Shown in pieces: positions 47,796 through 58,800 of a DNA stretch of 64,000 bases (position 1 is the stretch's first letter; each line of letters begins with the position of its first letter). This DNA is from Acytostelium subglobosum LB1 (Eukaryota > Evosea > Eumycetozoa > Acytosteliales > Acytosteliaceae). The DNA is taken from contig NW_012236513.1 in assembly GCF_000787575.1 (NCBI RefSeq), forward strand, positions 248,001 through 312,000, given 5' to 3'. The notes under the pieces are model-generated. The model saw only the letters and a program-made list of their open reading frames with translations, was not told the origin of the DNA and made no database searches. The position numbers were made by a program, and so were the translations under genes.

Positions 47796-49937
47796 TTAAA
47801 CTAAGAGTATAATTGATAGGAAGATGATGATGAAGGTTGTAAGAATATGATTGAGTGGTAGCTTTGATGAAGAGTTGGGATTGACATAGTCGAGAGATAT
47901 AGAGTTGGAGTCCCTGCCCAGAAGTGATACTGATACTGATCCAGAGGTGATATTTGTTTGGCAACTGTAGACATCATTACCAATCATTCTGATTGACTCA
48001 CATTGAGTGTTTCCAATATTGATCGACAATAACTCCAATACATTTGGTAACATTGTTTGATTACATGACAAAGCAGTTGTCACATTCACCTGAGTACCAT
48101 TGGAGACAGCCAATTTCAACACAGGATTAACTATTTGATTGAATGTTTGATTGATATGAATTTGTTAGTGAGTGAACGAGTACATTTATGTGATTGATGA
48201 TTGATGGATACATACCATGATAGTATATCTGAAAGAAGTTGGTCATTCCGTTGGCATAGGTGAATGTGTTGCATGTTGCCAGACAGTCTCCACATTGTGA
48301 TAGATCACATGTTGTGATGGTGGAGTTGAATCCACCACCTTGGCAATTTTTTGGTGTGTAAGTTCCAAATTGAATGAAGTATGTTGAATATGCTGATGCT
48401 GGGCCAAAAGATATCTCATAGCTGGGTAGGTTTGATCCATTGATAGTTGCAATCCATTGATCATTGATTGACACACTCTCCAATTTTGGCTTGAGAATGT
48501 GAATCTCAATAATATTGCTCATCAATATATACCTACCACCGGGGGAAATATATAATTGAATGTAGAATATAGACTCTGCATGTGCGTTTCCATAATTGTA
48601 TATCTGTACATGGTTCGGCGATGTGTGGTTGACATAGAGACCTACATAAAACTGATTGTAATTGTCAAAGATTGTGACCTCTGACATATGGTCCAAGGAA
48701 GTGCCAGTCAACTCGAATATACCATAAGATGATTCATTGCTTCCATTTACTTGCTTGTAAGTAACAGTATCCAGATAAGGCAATAAGATTGTTGAAGTGA
48801 ATGTTGCTGCCGACATGTTCATGATAGAGAGAGAGGCTGTCAAAGTGACTGATCGAGTCGTCTCATTTGCCACCACTAGATGAGGTAAGCAGAATGTGGT
48901 CCTGGTGGGACCATCTTTTAAGATAATCACATCTTGACCATTGATTATGAGGTAGGGTGTTGACAATGGTTGGCCATTCTGATCGTATGAACTGAGGAAT
49001 CTTCCAGAGATGAACATGTCACCATCGAATGACATGTTGGTGATCACAGGTTGCAGATACAACATATAGTTGTCGGAAACAAAACCTGATGAACATATCT
49101 GGTACCGTCCAGAGTGGAATGAATCTGGAAACTCGAACAAGGCCTGGGTCGAAGTCAAAATCACCGGATTTATCGATTGTGATGGTCCCATACAGAGATA
49201 GAGGTTGGGTGAGAAGTTGAAGCCATTGACCTCCAAGTATGTACCGTTGAATATTGGAGCGGCACTGATATTAGCTTGATAGTTGAAGTCCACTTTGATT
49301 GAACTGACACCAAGGTAGACTGCGACCAAGCTACCATTGGCTAGTTGGATCGAGCAAATGTTGTTGTTGTTGTTGTCGTTGGGAGTGCTACACTGAATTT
49401 GTTGTTGTGGTATTGGTACACCATTGTTGACGATAGTTGATAGATTGAGGTATTGACCAACAATATTGAGTTGAGTTGATGATAGGAAGTATGTTGGATT
49501 GATTGAATAGATTTTCGGGGTTCTCAGGTCGAATTGAACAATGAAAGGATCACTGTCGGAAGAAGAGTCGATGGAAATCACAAGGGGTTGAGGGCCAGGG
49601 CTAGCAGGGTTGCTAGTCCAACACACGATGGTATCTTGGGTAATATTTGTGACATTACATAGTTGTGAACCTACCTTAACTTCCCTTGTTTCACCCAAAG
49701 TGAAGAAGGTTCCAGTGATTGAAAGTTGAACATTTCCAATCAATGGGACTCCATCACTAACAAAATTGGAAAGAGTTACATCCTTGATGATGGGCTTGTC
49801 CTGAGCATAACAACTATTATTATTGGATTTTAATTCTTAGTTAGTATTTTGAATTTGTTTGATTGATAGGTACTATTGAGTACTTACCAAGCAATGAATA
49901 AAAAAATAATAATTGATCTATATTTGTTTAATAACAT
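47796..49937 (-). CDS. IPT/TIG surface protein, short form
   Basis: Three exons (49888–49937, 48216–49813, 47796–48130) keep one frame, giving 660 residues. Exon 1 encodes a signal peptide (MLLNKYRSIIIFLFIAC), and the codon split at intron 1 gives Cys. The ectodomain begins in the middle of the longer relative: the N-terminal 400 or so residues found at 50281–53982 are missing, and the join keeps the frame. IPT/TIG-like strands (IIGNVQLSITG-type, EVKVGSQLCNVTN), many N-glycosylation sites and the module DLSQCGDCLATCNTF follow. The terminal exon ends in a short Ser-rich stalk and a hydrophobic tail (KLPLNHILTTFIIIFLSII) without a cytosolic domain, which fits a GPI anchor signal. It is likely at the cell surface, perhaps in cell contact as for dictyostelid Tgr proteins (inference). 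Confidence 0.85.
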
Positions 49938-50280
49938 TTTTAGAATTAATATTTATATATAATATAGTTTATTATATCTTTGAATATTTTGGTTTAAGTA
50001 TAACTGTTTATCTTAGGTCATCACTTATTAATATCTTATTATTAAGTTTTAAATCTTTAATTCATTGATGAGGGAACTAAGTCGTCTTATCTTTGGTTTT
50101 CAGGTGATAGTGATGGATGTCAAAATGATCCAACTGCAAGATTGGCGCGGGTCAAAATCAGGATGTCCCCCCCCCCAGGGACCTTTTCCGGACAAAGACG
50201 AGTGGTTGACAACATTTACTCCTAGATCCACCTTATATGGTTAACCTTATTAACTAGTTTATTGAATATTCAATATATCT
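49938..50280. other. spacer with C10 run
   Basis: This A+T-rich spacer lies upstream of the short TIG gene. It contains a run of ten C at 50167–50176 in a locally GC-rich patch (about 50140–50210) that stands out from its surroundings. No gene is visible. Confidence 0.45.
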
Positions 50281-53200
50281 CTATGTAAAAAGTACAAGTG
50301 ATATGAGGATGATGATGACGGTTAGAATATGATTGAGTGGCAACTTTGATGATGAACTCGGTTTAGGATGTGATGACGATGATGACGTTGAGTTGTCATG
50401 TGATGACGATGAGTTGTCATGCGATGAAGATGAATTTGAAGATGGATCGATATAGACCAGTGGCAAGGAGTTGGAGCTCCTTCCAAGTAGTGATACTGAT
50501 ACTGATCCGGATGTGAGTGTTGATTGGCAACTATAAACATTGTTATCAAGCATACTGATTGGCACACATTGAGTGTTTCCAATATTGATCGATACCAACT
50601 CCAATAGATTGCGTATAGTTGATTGAGTGCATGACAGAGCTGCATTCACAATCACCTGAGTACCATTGGCCACGGCTGCTATCAAAATTGGATCAACTGT
50701 TTGATTGATTGAGTGAGTGTGTGAGTGTGAGTGAGTGGAATAGTTCCATGATTGGATCATTGATTACTAATACATACCATGATAGTATACCTGAGAGAAT
50801 GAGGTCATTTCATTGTCATAGGTGAATGTGTTGCATGTGGCCAGACAGTCTCCGCATTGGGATAGGTCACATGTGGTCATGTTGGAGTTGAATCCGCCAC
50901 CAGCGCAATTTGTTGGTTGGTATGTTCCAAAACGCATGAGTTGACTGAGGAGGTATGATCCCTTGATAGTTGCAAACGAATGCTCATTGATTGTTACACT
51001 GTCCAGTGTTGGCTTTAGAATGTGGATTGAGACATTGTTGCTCCATACTGCGGTGGGATATGTCGTCAACACAAATGTGTAGATGGTCTCGGTCAATGTG
51101 AACAATGCGAATGATGCATTCGTTGGTGAGCTGTTTTTGATTGGATATGGTCCATTCTCAGGACCAATGATGAGATTGGGTACGCAGTCCAGGTTGGTGC
51201 CGGTAAATATAATGGTGCCACGTGAGAGGGTACTACTACTGGTGTCTATGTTTGGAATGAATGTGACATTGTCCACTTGAGGCAATATGATCGATGCCTG
51301 GTACGTTGAGCTGAGCTTTAGGATGGTGAGGTCGACCTGCACTATGGGCGATGATCCATTGGGGAGCGGCACGATAGGTTCATCAAGTGCGAAGTATAGC
51401 TTGTTGGTATAGGACACGACGGTATCGATGCTGGCAACAGGTCTCGAGTTGACATTCAACGAATATTGAAGTAGTTGGCGGTCGAACATCATAACGTCCA
51501 GGTATTGTCCACTGATGAACAGGCCACCAGTGTCCAATCCTATGTTGGTGATCACCGGTTGAAGGCTCAATACCAATTCAGAGGAGAGGAAGCCTGAGGA
51601 GAAGATCTGGTATGGTCCCGATTGGAATTGAGCAGGCAGTTGGAAGATTATCTTGGTGGATGTGGCTGATGTTGGTTGGAAGGTGAATTGGGAAGACGAT
51701 GTTTGGCGAGTCATGTAGGCGAATGGGGAGATGTTGGTGCCGAGAATGACCAATGTTGATCCTGTCAGTGTTTGATTGCTGATCACGGGTACAAAGTCAA
51801 AGGCCAAAGGTATGGACACAATGCCCATTCTCACGACACTCATGCTGCCCTGGGCAGCAGTACCGTTTGGATACTTGATATCACAAATGATCAATGAGTC
51901 ATTGATGGTGTTGCACATTCCAGGTAGATAGGCTTGATTGTTGGAATTGATCAATATTGATTGACCAAGTCCAGTGCCCTGGACATTGAGTTGAGTGAAG
52001 TTTTCGTTGTATGTTGGAGTGATCGATGTGATCGATGGTTGGAACAGGTCGAATTGGACATTGAACGGATCATTGGTGGTGGAGTCGATCGTGATCACAA
52101 GTGGGAGTGGACCAGAGCTCTGGGGTGTGCGAGTCCAGCACACAATCACACCGTCATCATTGCTGATTATGGTACACCACTCTGATCCAACCTTGACAGT
52201 TGAACCAAAGTTTGATGGTTGTACATTGAGGAATGCACCTTTGATAGTGAGTTGGACATTTCCAATGATTGGAGCAGTTGCTGATGATACAACCGATGAT
52301 AGTGCTAGACTGGAGATGTATGGTTGTCCTCGGTAATTGAATGGTCCAGCTTGTTGACCACTGCTTCTCACATTGAATGTGCCGGTCATTGGTGCTGTTG
52401 GTGGTACCATAAAGTATGATTGAGTGGTCGTCGAGTTGGCCGTGACTTGCACCCATGGTCCATTGGAGAAATGAGGCCCAAGTGTCACCCAATGCAAAGC
52501 CCAGTCCATTGACCAGCAAAGTTGAGCCGCCGCCAGAGATGTGGCCATTCGCAACTGATGGACCATAGTTGAAGTGGATGACCTCTGTGAGCAACGGGTT
52601 GCCATTCACATCAGTGCAATTGATGGGCACTTGAAGTCCAACACCAGCCGGTATTTGTATGTTTGAGCACTCAAATGGTCCGTTGATCAACTTGCCGGCA
52701 ACGGTACATGCTCGAAGTTGTGTGAAGCAGGCTGTCTTTGGGTTGTTACTCTGATCTGACACTTGGAGCAGGCCACCAGTCGTTGGCACACCGTTGTACA
52801 CAGTGATGGATGATCGAGGATAGACAAGGAAGTCGGGACGGTTACTGTTTCCGCCGTCTGGTTGGAACCACATTTTGACCGGACACTCCAGTTGTTTGTT
52901 TCCATACCTTGGGATTGGTTGAATGTATGAGAATGTCATTGTATTGTCGTTGATCCATTTCATGTTGAGATTGGCCACACCATTCCAATAGTTCCAGAAC
53001 TGGATATTGGACAATTGTTGATTATAGTTGGCAATAGTCATGGTTACGGTCCATGGGTCGTTGGGGTCGAGTTGGGCATATGATACCAAGGTTGTGGTGT
53101 TGTAGTTGGGAACAAAGACACCAGAGTTGGGCTGGGAGTCGATCACAAAGGTACCCTTCAACAGTCCAATACCGGGCGGATAGGTCAACACAAGTTGAGT

Positions 53201-53982
53201 GTTGTCATGGTTTTTGCCAACTTCAGGGATGATGAAGGACATCTCAAAGTTGCTGAAGCCGTTCTTTGACACGTATTTGGCAGCGATGTCGGTTCGGATG
53301 TTGTCCCAGCGGTAGTAGTTGAGGAAGTATCCGGTGATGGTGATGTTGCCACCGTGGATATCAAGCATAGGTGATGCATTGAAGTATGGGGTCAGGTTGA
53401 CATAGATATTGTTGGAGGTGGCACCATTGGACACCAAGTACAATGGTCCGTTGCGTGCTGCCAATGGTAATGGGACAACAAGCTGAGTGGACGATACAGG
53501 TAGTGGCGCACTAAAGTTCAATGAACCAAAGAAGACCTGAGTCTCAATGTTCATGAAGAAGTTACCAATGATCGTGAGCACAGGTTGACCATCATGGCGA
53601 TAAGAACTCAATGTTGGGAACTGAGCTTGGCAACTGTGTTTGTGTATGTTTGGAATTGGTTAGAAAGATTGATTGAATGTGTGAGCGAGTGATTGATTGA
53701 GTGTTAGGATGGTTCCAGAAAGATTGATTGATTGTGTGAGTTTTATTGATTGATTGATTGATGGAATAGTTCCAGTGTGAGTGAGAGTGAGTTGGAATGA
53801 GTTATTGATTGAAGGCAACATTGATTGAGTGATGGAATTGTTCCAGATAATGATTGATTAGGTGATGGGATTGGAGTGACTGATAGTGTGATGGAGTGAT
53901 TGAGTGAGACTTACCAAAGAGGTGATATCACAAGGATGAGCAATAGAGTATATACTAATAATAAAGAATTGTATTTGTACAT
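50281..53982 (-). CDS. IPT/TIG surface protein, long form
   Basis: Exon 1 (53915–53982) encodes a signal peptide (MYKYNSLLLVYTLLLILVIS). Intron 1 (53634–53914) is long, and the codon across it gives Cys. Exon 2 (50778–53633) holds the ectodomain. Exon 3 (50281–50696) holds a Cys pair, a Ser/His/Asp stalk and a tail (KLPLNHILTVIIILISLVL) that fits a GPI anchor signal. In all there are about 1,112 residues. Several IPT/TIG-type immunoglobulin-like domains are suggested by repeated phrases (GQPVLTIIGNFFMN, GNITITGYFLNYYR, GNVQLTIKGAFLN, VKVGSEWCTIISND). The Cys module DLSQCGDCLATC sits before the second intron. One frame change lies near 52485 in a CATTTCTCC context; otherwise the frame is open, so a single-base assembly error is plausible. 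Known relatives (Tgr-type) act in cell recognition; that role is inference here. Confidence 0.82.
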
Positions 53983-54291
53983 TTTGTAAGTATGTTTGTA
54001 TCGATTGATTACTGATTGACATGTCTCTCTGTTGTACGAATAAGGGGTACAAGTGACCTTTGAGACATACTTGCTTAATGAGGGTACAAGTACGAGGAAA
54101 ATGATTAAAAACAAACACATATATAACCTACTTACTATAAAAGGATAAACGGAGAACTTGGAAAACATTAGACATGTGTCAAACGTGATTTTGATCACGT
54201 GAATGATGCCAAGATGTCAAACAACATGTCCAAACGATCAAAAAAAAAAAAAACGAGACAACCATCATTTTTTAGACGAAGTTCATTCGGT
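53983..54291. other. intergenic spacer
   Basis: This spacer holds the promoter side of the long TIG gene and the 3' flank of FNIP copy 2. It contains an A14 run at about 54240–54253. No gene is supported. Confidence 0.4.
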
Positions 54292-55740
54292 TCATTTAGT
54301 AAGCATGTGATAGTGCATGGTCTCCAACCTGCTTCGGCAACAAAGTACTGTATCTTTGTCAATCCTTCGACAACAATGTGTATCGGTCCTTTCTTCCTTA
54401 TCATTCCTAATTGGTGCCGATAGGTGGTAGGTCCTGGCATTGGGAATCAGTTTGATGAATGCCCCAACAAGTTGTCGACTGTATTGATACAGGTTCACGG
54501 TCAATGTCTCCAACGGCATTGGCAACTGGTCGTGTTCTCCAAGGTGTTGATTATTAATAAGACTCGGTTTGAGGCAATCGATGACTACGTTCTTGGGATA
54601 GGGCTTGTCCATGTCTCCACCACCACCACTTAATGCAATGCGGTTGATATCTTGCAGCTTTCCAGTACTTGAGAATGTGTACGTCTTGCTCTTTCCCGAC
54701 GGTGCCTCAAACCAGATGTTCGACCTCAGTGAGGTAAGTGACTTGGGCAAAGGTAACATGAATGAATGTGCATAGTTATCTCCCAGGCTCAACGATGTAA
54801 GTGATGCGGGCAGTGGTTCAATCACCCTATTGAAACATTCACCAAAATGTAGCGATGTGATTGAGTCAGGGAGCCTTTGGTCGAAGGGCTGGTTAAAGTC
54901 ATGGCTAAACCTCAGCGTGACCAATGATCGTGGCAGGGGGAATGAAAGAGGATGATTGAAGCCCATGCCAAAGGTGAGCGAGGTCAGACCCTGCGGCAGT
55001 GTTTGAAGAGGATGATTAAACCAATTGCCAAAGTTGAGCGATGTAAGCCCAAGTGGAAGTGTTCGCGATACATTGGCAAACGCCTCAGAAACATGCCCTT
55101 CGTAACAAAGGCCATTCAAGGACAGGTGAGTGAGCGATGCTGGCAGTGTCCTGACCAAACTTTCATAGAGCGGGCCATTTAGTGCGAGTGATTTCAGTGA
55201 CGAAGGAAGTGCTCCGCGGATTGTGCCACGGAAGCCGCTACAGATTGATAACTCGGTAAGTGACGGAGGGAGTATTCCTTGTATTGAATGCTTGTACTTA
55301 TTCCACCCGATCCTCATTGACAATAATGAAGAGGGTAGTTGACGATGAAATGCAACGTCGCATTTGAACAGTGCCAAAGATGTCACTGATGTTGGCATGT
55401 TGTCGTGAAGTACTTTGTGAGCGTTCTCAACATCATATCGATGATATTGCTTACTAGGATGCAGAGAGAGTGAGGTTACTGATGATGGTATGGTAATATT
55501 CTGATCATATTCATGAATGATCATTGTAGTTGGATGTACACTCTGTTGTTGTTGTTGCTGTTGTTGTTCAAACACCTCTTGTTTGATAATTTTATTGATA
55601 ACATTGCTTGTTGTATTTAGTAGTTGTTTACAAGTCAGAGCCAAACACCAAATATCCAATCTAGATAACAATGTCTGTTCCTCATCCAACAATCTAATCA
55701 ACTCAACATTCAATATGTATGGAAGAGATAATATGTGCAT
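54292..55740 (-). CDS. FNIP-repeat protein, copy 2
   Basis: This is one open exon of 482 residues starting MHILSLPYILNVELIRLL, nearly identical at its 5' end to copy 1 at 42314. The N-terminus is F-box-like, followed by a poly-Q run. At least five FNIP/IP22 repeats lie at about 55350–54750 (TLPQGLTSLTFGMGFNHPL, PRSLVTLRFSHDFNQPF, PDSITSLHFGECFNRVIEP). The C-terminal module ends in CCRRIDKDTVLCCRS. It differs from copy 1 by an extra repeat block near the N-terminus. Only 72 bases separate its start from the stop of the next gene, so its promoter must lie in or near that gene's 3' end. The motif ATTTGACT upstream is shared with copy 1. Confidence 0.9.
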   Translation of the reverse strand: MHILSLPYILNVELIRLLDEEQTLLSRLDIWCLALTCKQLLNTTSNVINKIIKQEVFEQQQQQQQQSVHPTTMIIHEYDQNITIPSSVTSLSLHPSKQYHRYDVENAHKVLHDNMPTSVTSLALFKCDVAFHRQLPSSLLSMRIGWNKYKHSIQGILPPSLTELSICSGFRGTIRGALPSSLKSLALNGPLYESLVRTLPASLTHLSLNGLCYEGHVSEAFANVSRTLPLGLTSLNFGNWFNHPLQTLPQGLTSLTFGMGFNHPLSFPLPRSLVTLRFSHDFNQPFDQRLPDSITSLHFGECFNRVIEPLPASLTSLSLGDNYAHSFMLPLPKSLTSLRSNIWFEAPSGKSKTYTFSSTGKLQDINRIALSGGGGDMDKPYPKNVVIDCLKPSLINNQHLGEHDQLPMPLETLTVNLYQYSRQLVGAFIKLIPNARTYHLSAPIRNDKEERTDTHCCRRIDKDTVLCCRSRLETMHYHMLTK

Positions 55741-55812
55741 CTTTATGTGTATAAGTCAAATGAACGAATGAACGAATGTTTGGTGAGGGCAAGGGTTCGA
55801 AAATGAAATCAT

Positions 55813-58800
55813 TTATTGTGAAGTGATGATTGTTGGCTCGCAGGTTGCAATGATGATTGATGGATAGGTAGTGGAAGAGGTAATGTTGAATGTGATATCA
55901 ATGTTGGTCATTGCTGGTATTGTGTTGTTGTAGAGATAGAGTTGTCCTGTCAACTGAACAAGTGTGTTGGATGTGAATGATGATACCTCATCATTGGCTT
56001 GAGATATGTATAATGTTGTCGTTGAGACATCACTTGTACCATAGTTTGATAGTTGGAAGGTACATTGATGTCTTGTGGCATCGTCTACATCGACAGTACA
56101 TTGTTCAAAGGTCGACTCGATCACTGTGAGGTTCGCCTCACATGATCGATCGTAGGAGTATGAGTGATTGAACGACTTGGAGATCGATTGAGTGGTGTTG
56201 GACATCATCACGATGAGCGTCTTGTTGTCTTGACCATCGTAGGCTGGAATAGTACACCTTGTCGTGTTGACATTGATCACGCTGCAGTTCAATCCAGTTG
56301 ATGGTGTGGCTGCGTCTGCAATGAAGGTATCGTTCATCGAGAGTCTGTTCCAATAAACATTGCGAATGTCCACGATGGCGCCAATGACAGGGATGCGACT
56401 AATGCTATCCAGCAAAGTAGGATCATACAACTCCAAAGTATCCGTTGAGCAATTCAATGTGATCTCATATCGTCTGGTCTCGTTCAGTAGTTCGATCAAC
56501 ATGGTACCCTCCTTGATTACCGACACAAACATGTCTGAGCGTATGCTGAATGCCAAGGACACCATTGATTCGTTGTCGCACCATCCAAGGTTGTTGAATA
56601 TGGCAGCGGACATCAATCCATAGGGGATGGAGATTGATTGATCAGACGCGGAACCATTCCTCAAGACCTGCAAGGTGTTGGCCGGAAGATCATTGATCAC
56701 ACCAACTGCGAGCTGGACTGGTGTGCTGACGTTGGTCGAGTTCAAGATGGCCATCTGGTAGTTGAGCACTGGGGTCACTGTCGCCGATGTTGTATTGGGG
56801 ACCAAGTACACGGTCGAGTTGCTTGGTATGTCGATTGAGATGGTCGTTGGTACTGTTCCAATCGGGTATGATCTGGAGATGGCTTGTTCGTTGCCAATCG
56901 TAGAGTTGACGATCAAGTTGAGTGTGGTGGTTGGATCGATGATAATTGTTGTATTCGCGTCATCATGCAATCCATTCATGTTGGCGTCGTTGTAGAAGGT
57001 GACGTTCATGTCTGCGATGTAGGTGATAGTGATGATCACATTGTCACTTCGAGAGATCTTGCAATATGATGGGAAGTCATATGACACCAATGTATTGGCA
57101 TCATCCAGAGACACGTTGAAGTTGCTCATGTTGAATGTACCATATTGAAGGGTCATCGATTGATCCAAGTTCGTGTTCAATCTACCAACACATCCAAGTG
57201 ATGCTGTTCATGTGTTCATTCATGTTAGTATCTACGTATGATTGAGCGAATGGGTTGGACTTACATTTCTGGAAGACTGAGAGATTGATGATCTCGGACT
57301 GAGTGACATTGATAATGGTGGGCAATGAAAGGAAGAATGAAGAGTTGGATGGGATGGATACTTGATAGACACCTGGTGACACTGTGGCGAATTGGAAGTA
57401 ACCTGTGGCATCAGAGTTTGTGACGTAGACATTGGTGTTGTTGGTGTCGGTAGTGTTCATTCCTGTTAAGATAACTGTGATGTTGGCTAATGGAGTACTG
57501 GTCGAGGCATTGTTGTTAAAGTCGATGTCATTCAGCACGATACCTGTGATGTTGGGCTGGTAGGTGAGCGTGTATGGTGGTGCCAATGACTTGGCCAACG
57601 TCTGATTGAACTCAATTATATAGAACCTCCTGTTGAATGGACCTCCTTTGTACGGTGGTATGGTGCAGTTGATTGTGTACTGATCGAGAAGGTCGCACGT
57701 GAGATTGCGGCCATCCAATACATATGTTGGCTGGATGAGGTAGATGTTGGCCAGTGTGATATTGGCGCCGCTCATTGGGACGGGACCGATGAAGTTGAGG
57801 AACAGAGGGTCGTGCATCAGCATCGTGTCTATGCCTTCCAGGTCCAGGGTGTAGGCCATCTTGGGAGTGTATGTGATTGTGACCAGGGTCTGCTCGATGT
57901 TGGTCGAGTTGTAGAACTGGACAGTCTGGTATTGCGTGGGCTCGAGTGATACGACCGATGAAGTCCACTTGACATTGGCAAAGAGTGACGTCAGGTTGGT
58001 CTTTCCGTAGGGTATGGCGATGGTCTCCCTCATCGTGCCTTGGAGCTTGACAAAGTCATAGCCAGGAAGTGGGACGACGGGCAGGCTGACGTAGATTGGT
58101 GTGGCGGACTCGGATGGGGTGGCCAGCGGGTCATAGACAGTGGTGACCAACTCATCAGACCTCGGTGGTATGTTGATTGTGATGTTGTTGAGCATTGATG
58201 TTTGATTGAATGCATATTGTCTGAAGAACTGAATGATTGTCGTTGAAGGGATGTCCACTAACATGTTCCTGTTGATGCTGCCGATGGTCATGCTCCTCAA
58301 CCACTTCTTTCCATCAACCATTGAGATGAGTGATAGTGATGCTGTTGTAGGCACATTCACCAAGCTCTCATCGACACTCTCCAATCCATCTCCATTCGAA
58401 TCAATAAATAATCTAATGTCCAGGAGTGAACTATATTTGATTGTAATGTAGTCCTTGAATATGTTGACTGAGCAATATGATGGGAATTGGAGAGTGGCAA
58501 TGCTTGAGTTGGTTGCATGGTAGGCTGGGAGGTAGTACACGCCATACTGAAGCTGGACCGCTGGTCCATCCATCTTGTTGATGTTACCAATACATCCATA
58601 TCCATTCTTTGAATGAACGGCAATGTCAATGCCAATTGTTGAACCCTCGATAGTGATTGGAACTGAGATGTTGTTGATCGGCAGGTAGAAGGAGGTAATG
58701 TTGGGGGGGATCACTTGAATGAAGTATGTGCCCAACTCTTGTACTGTGAAGAAGTAGTATCCATTCTTATCAGAGAGTGTTGATTGAGTGGTAGGTCCTC

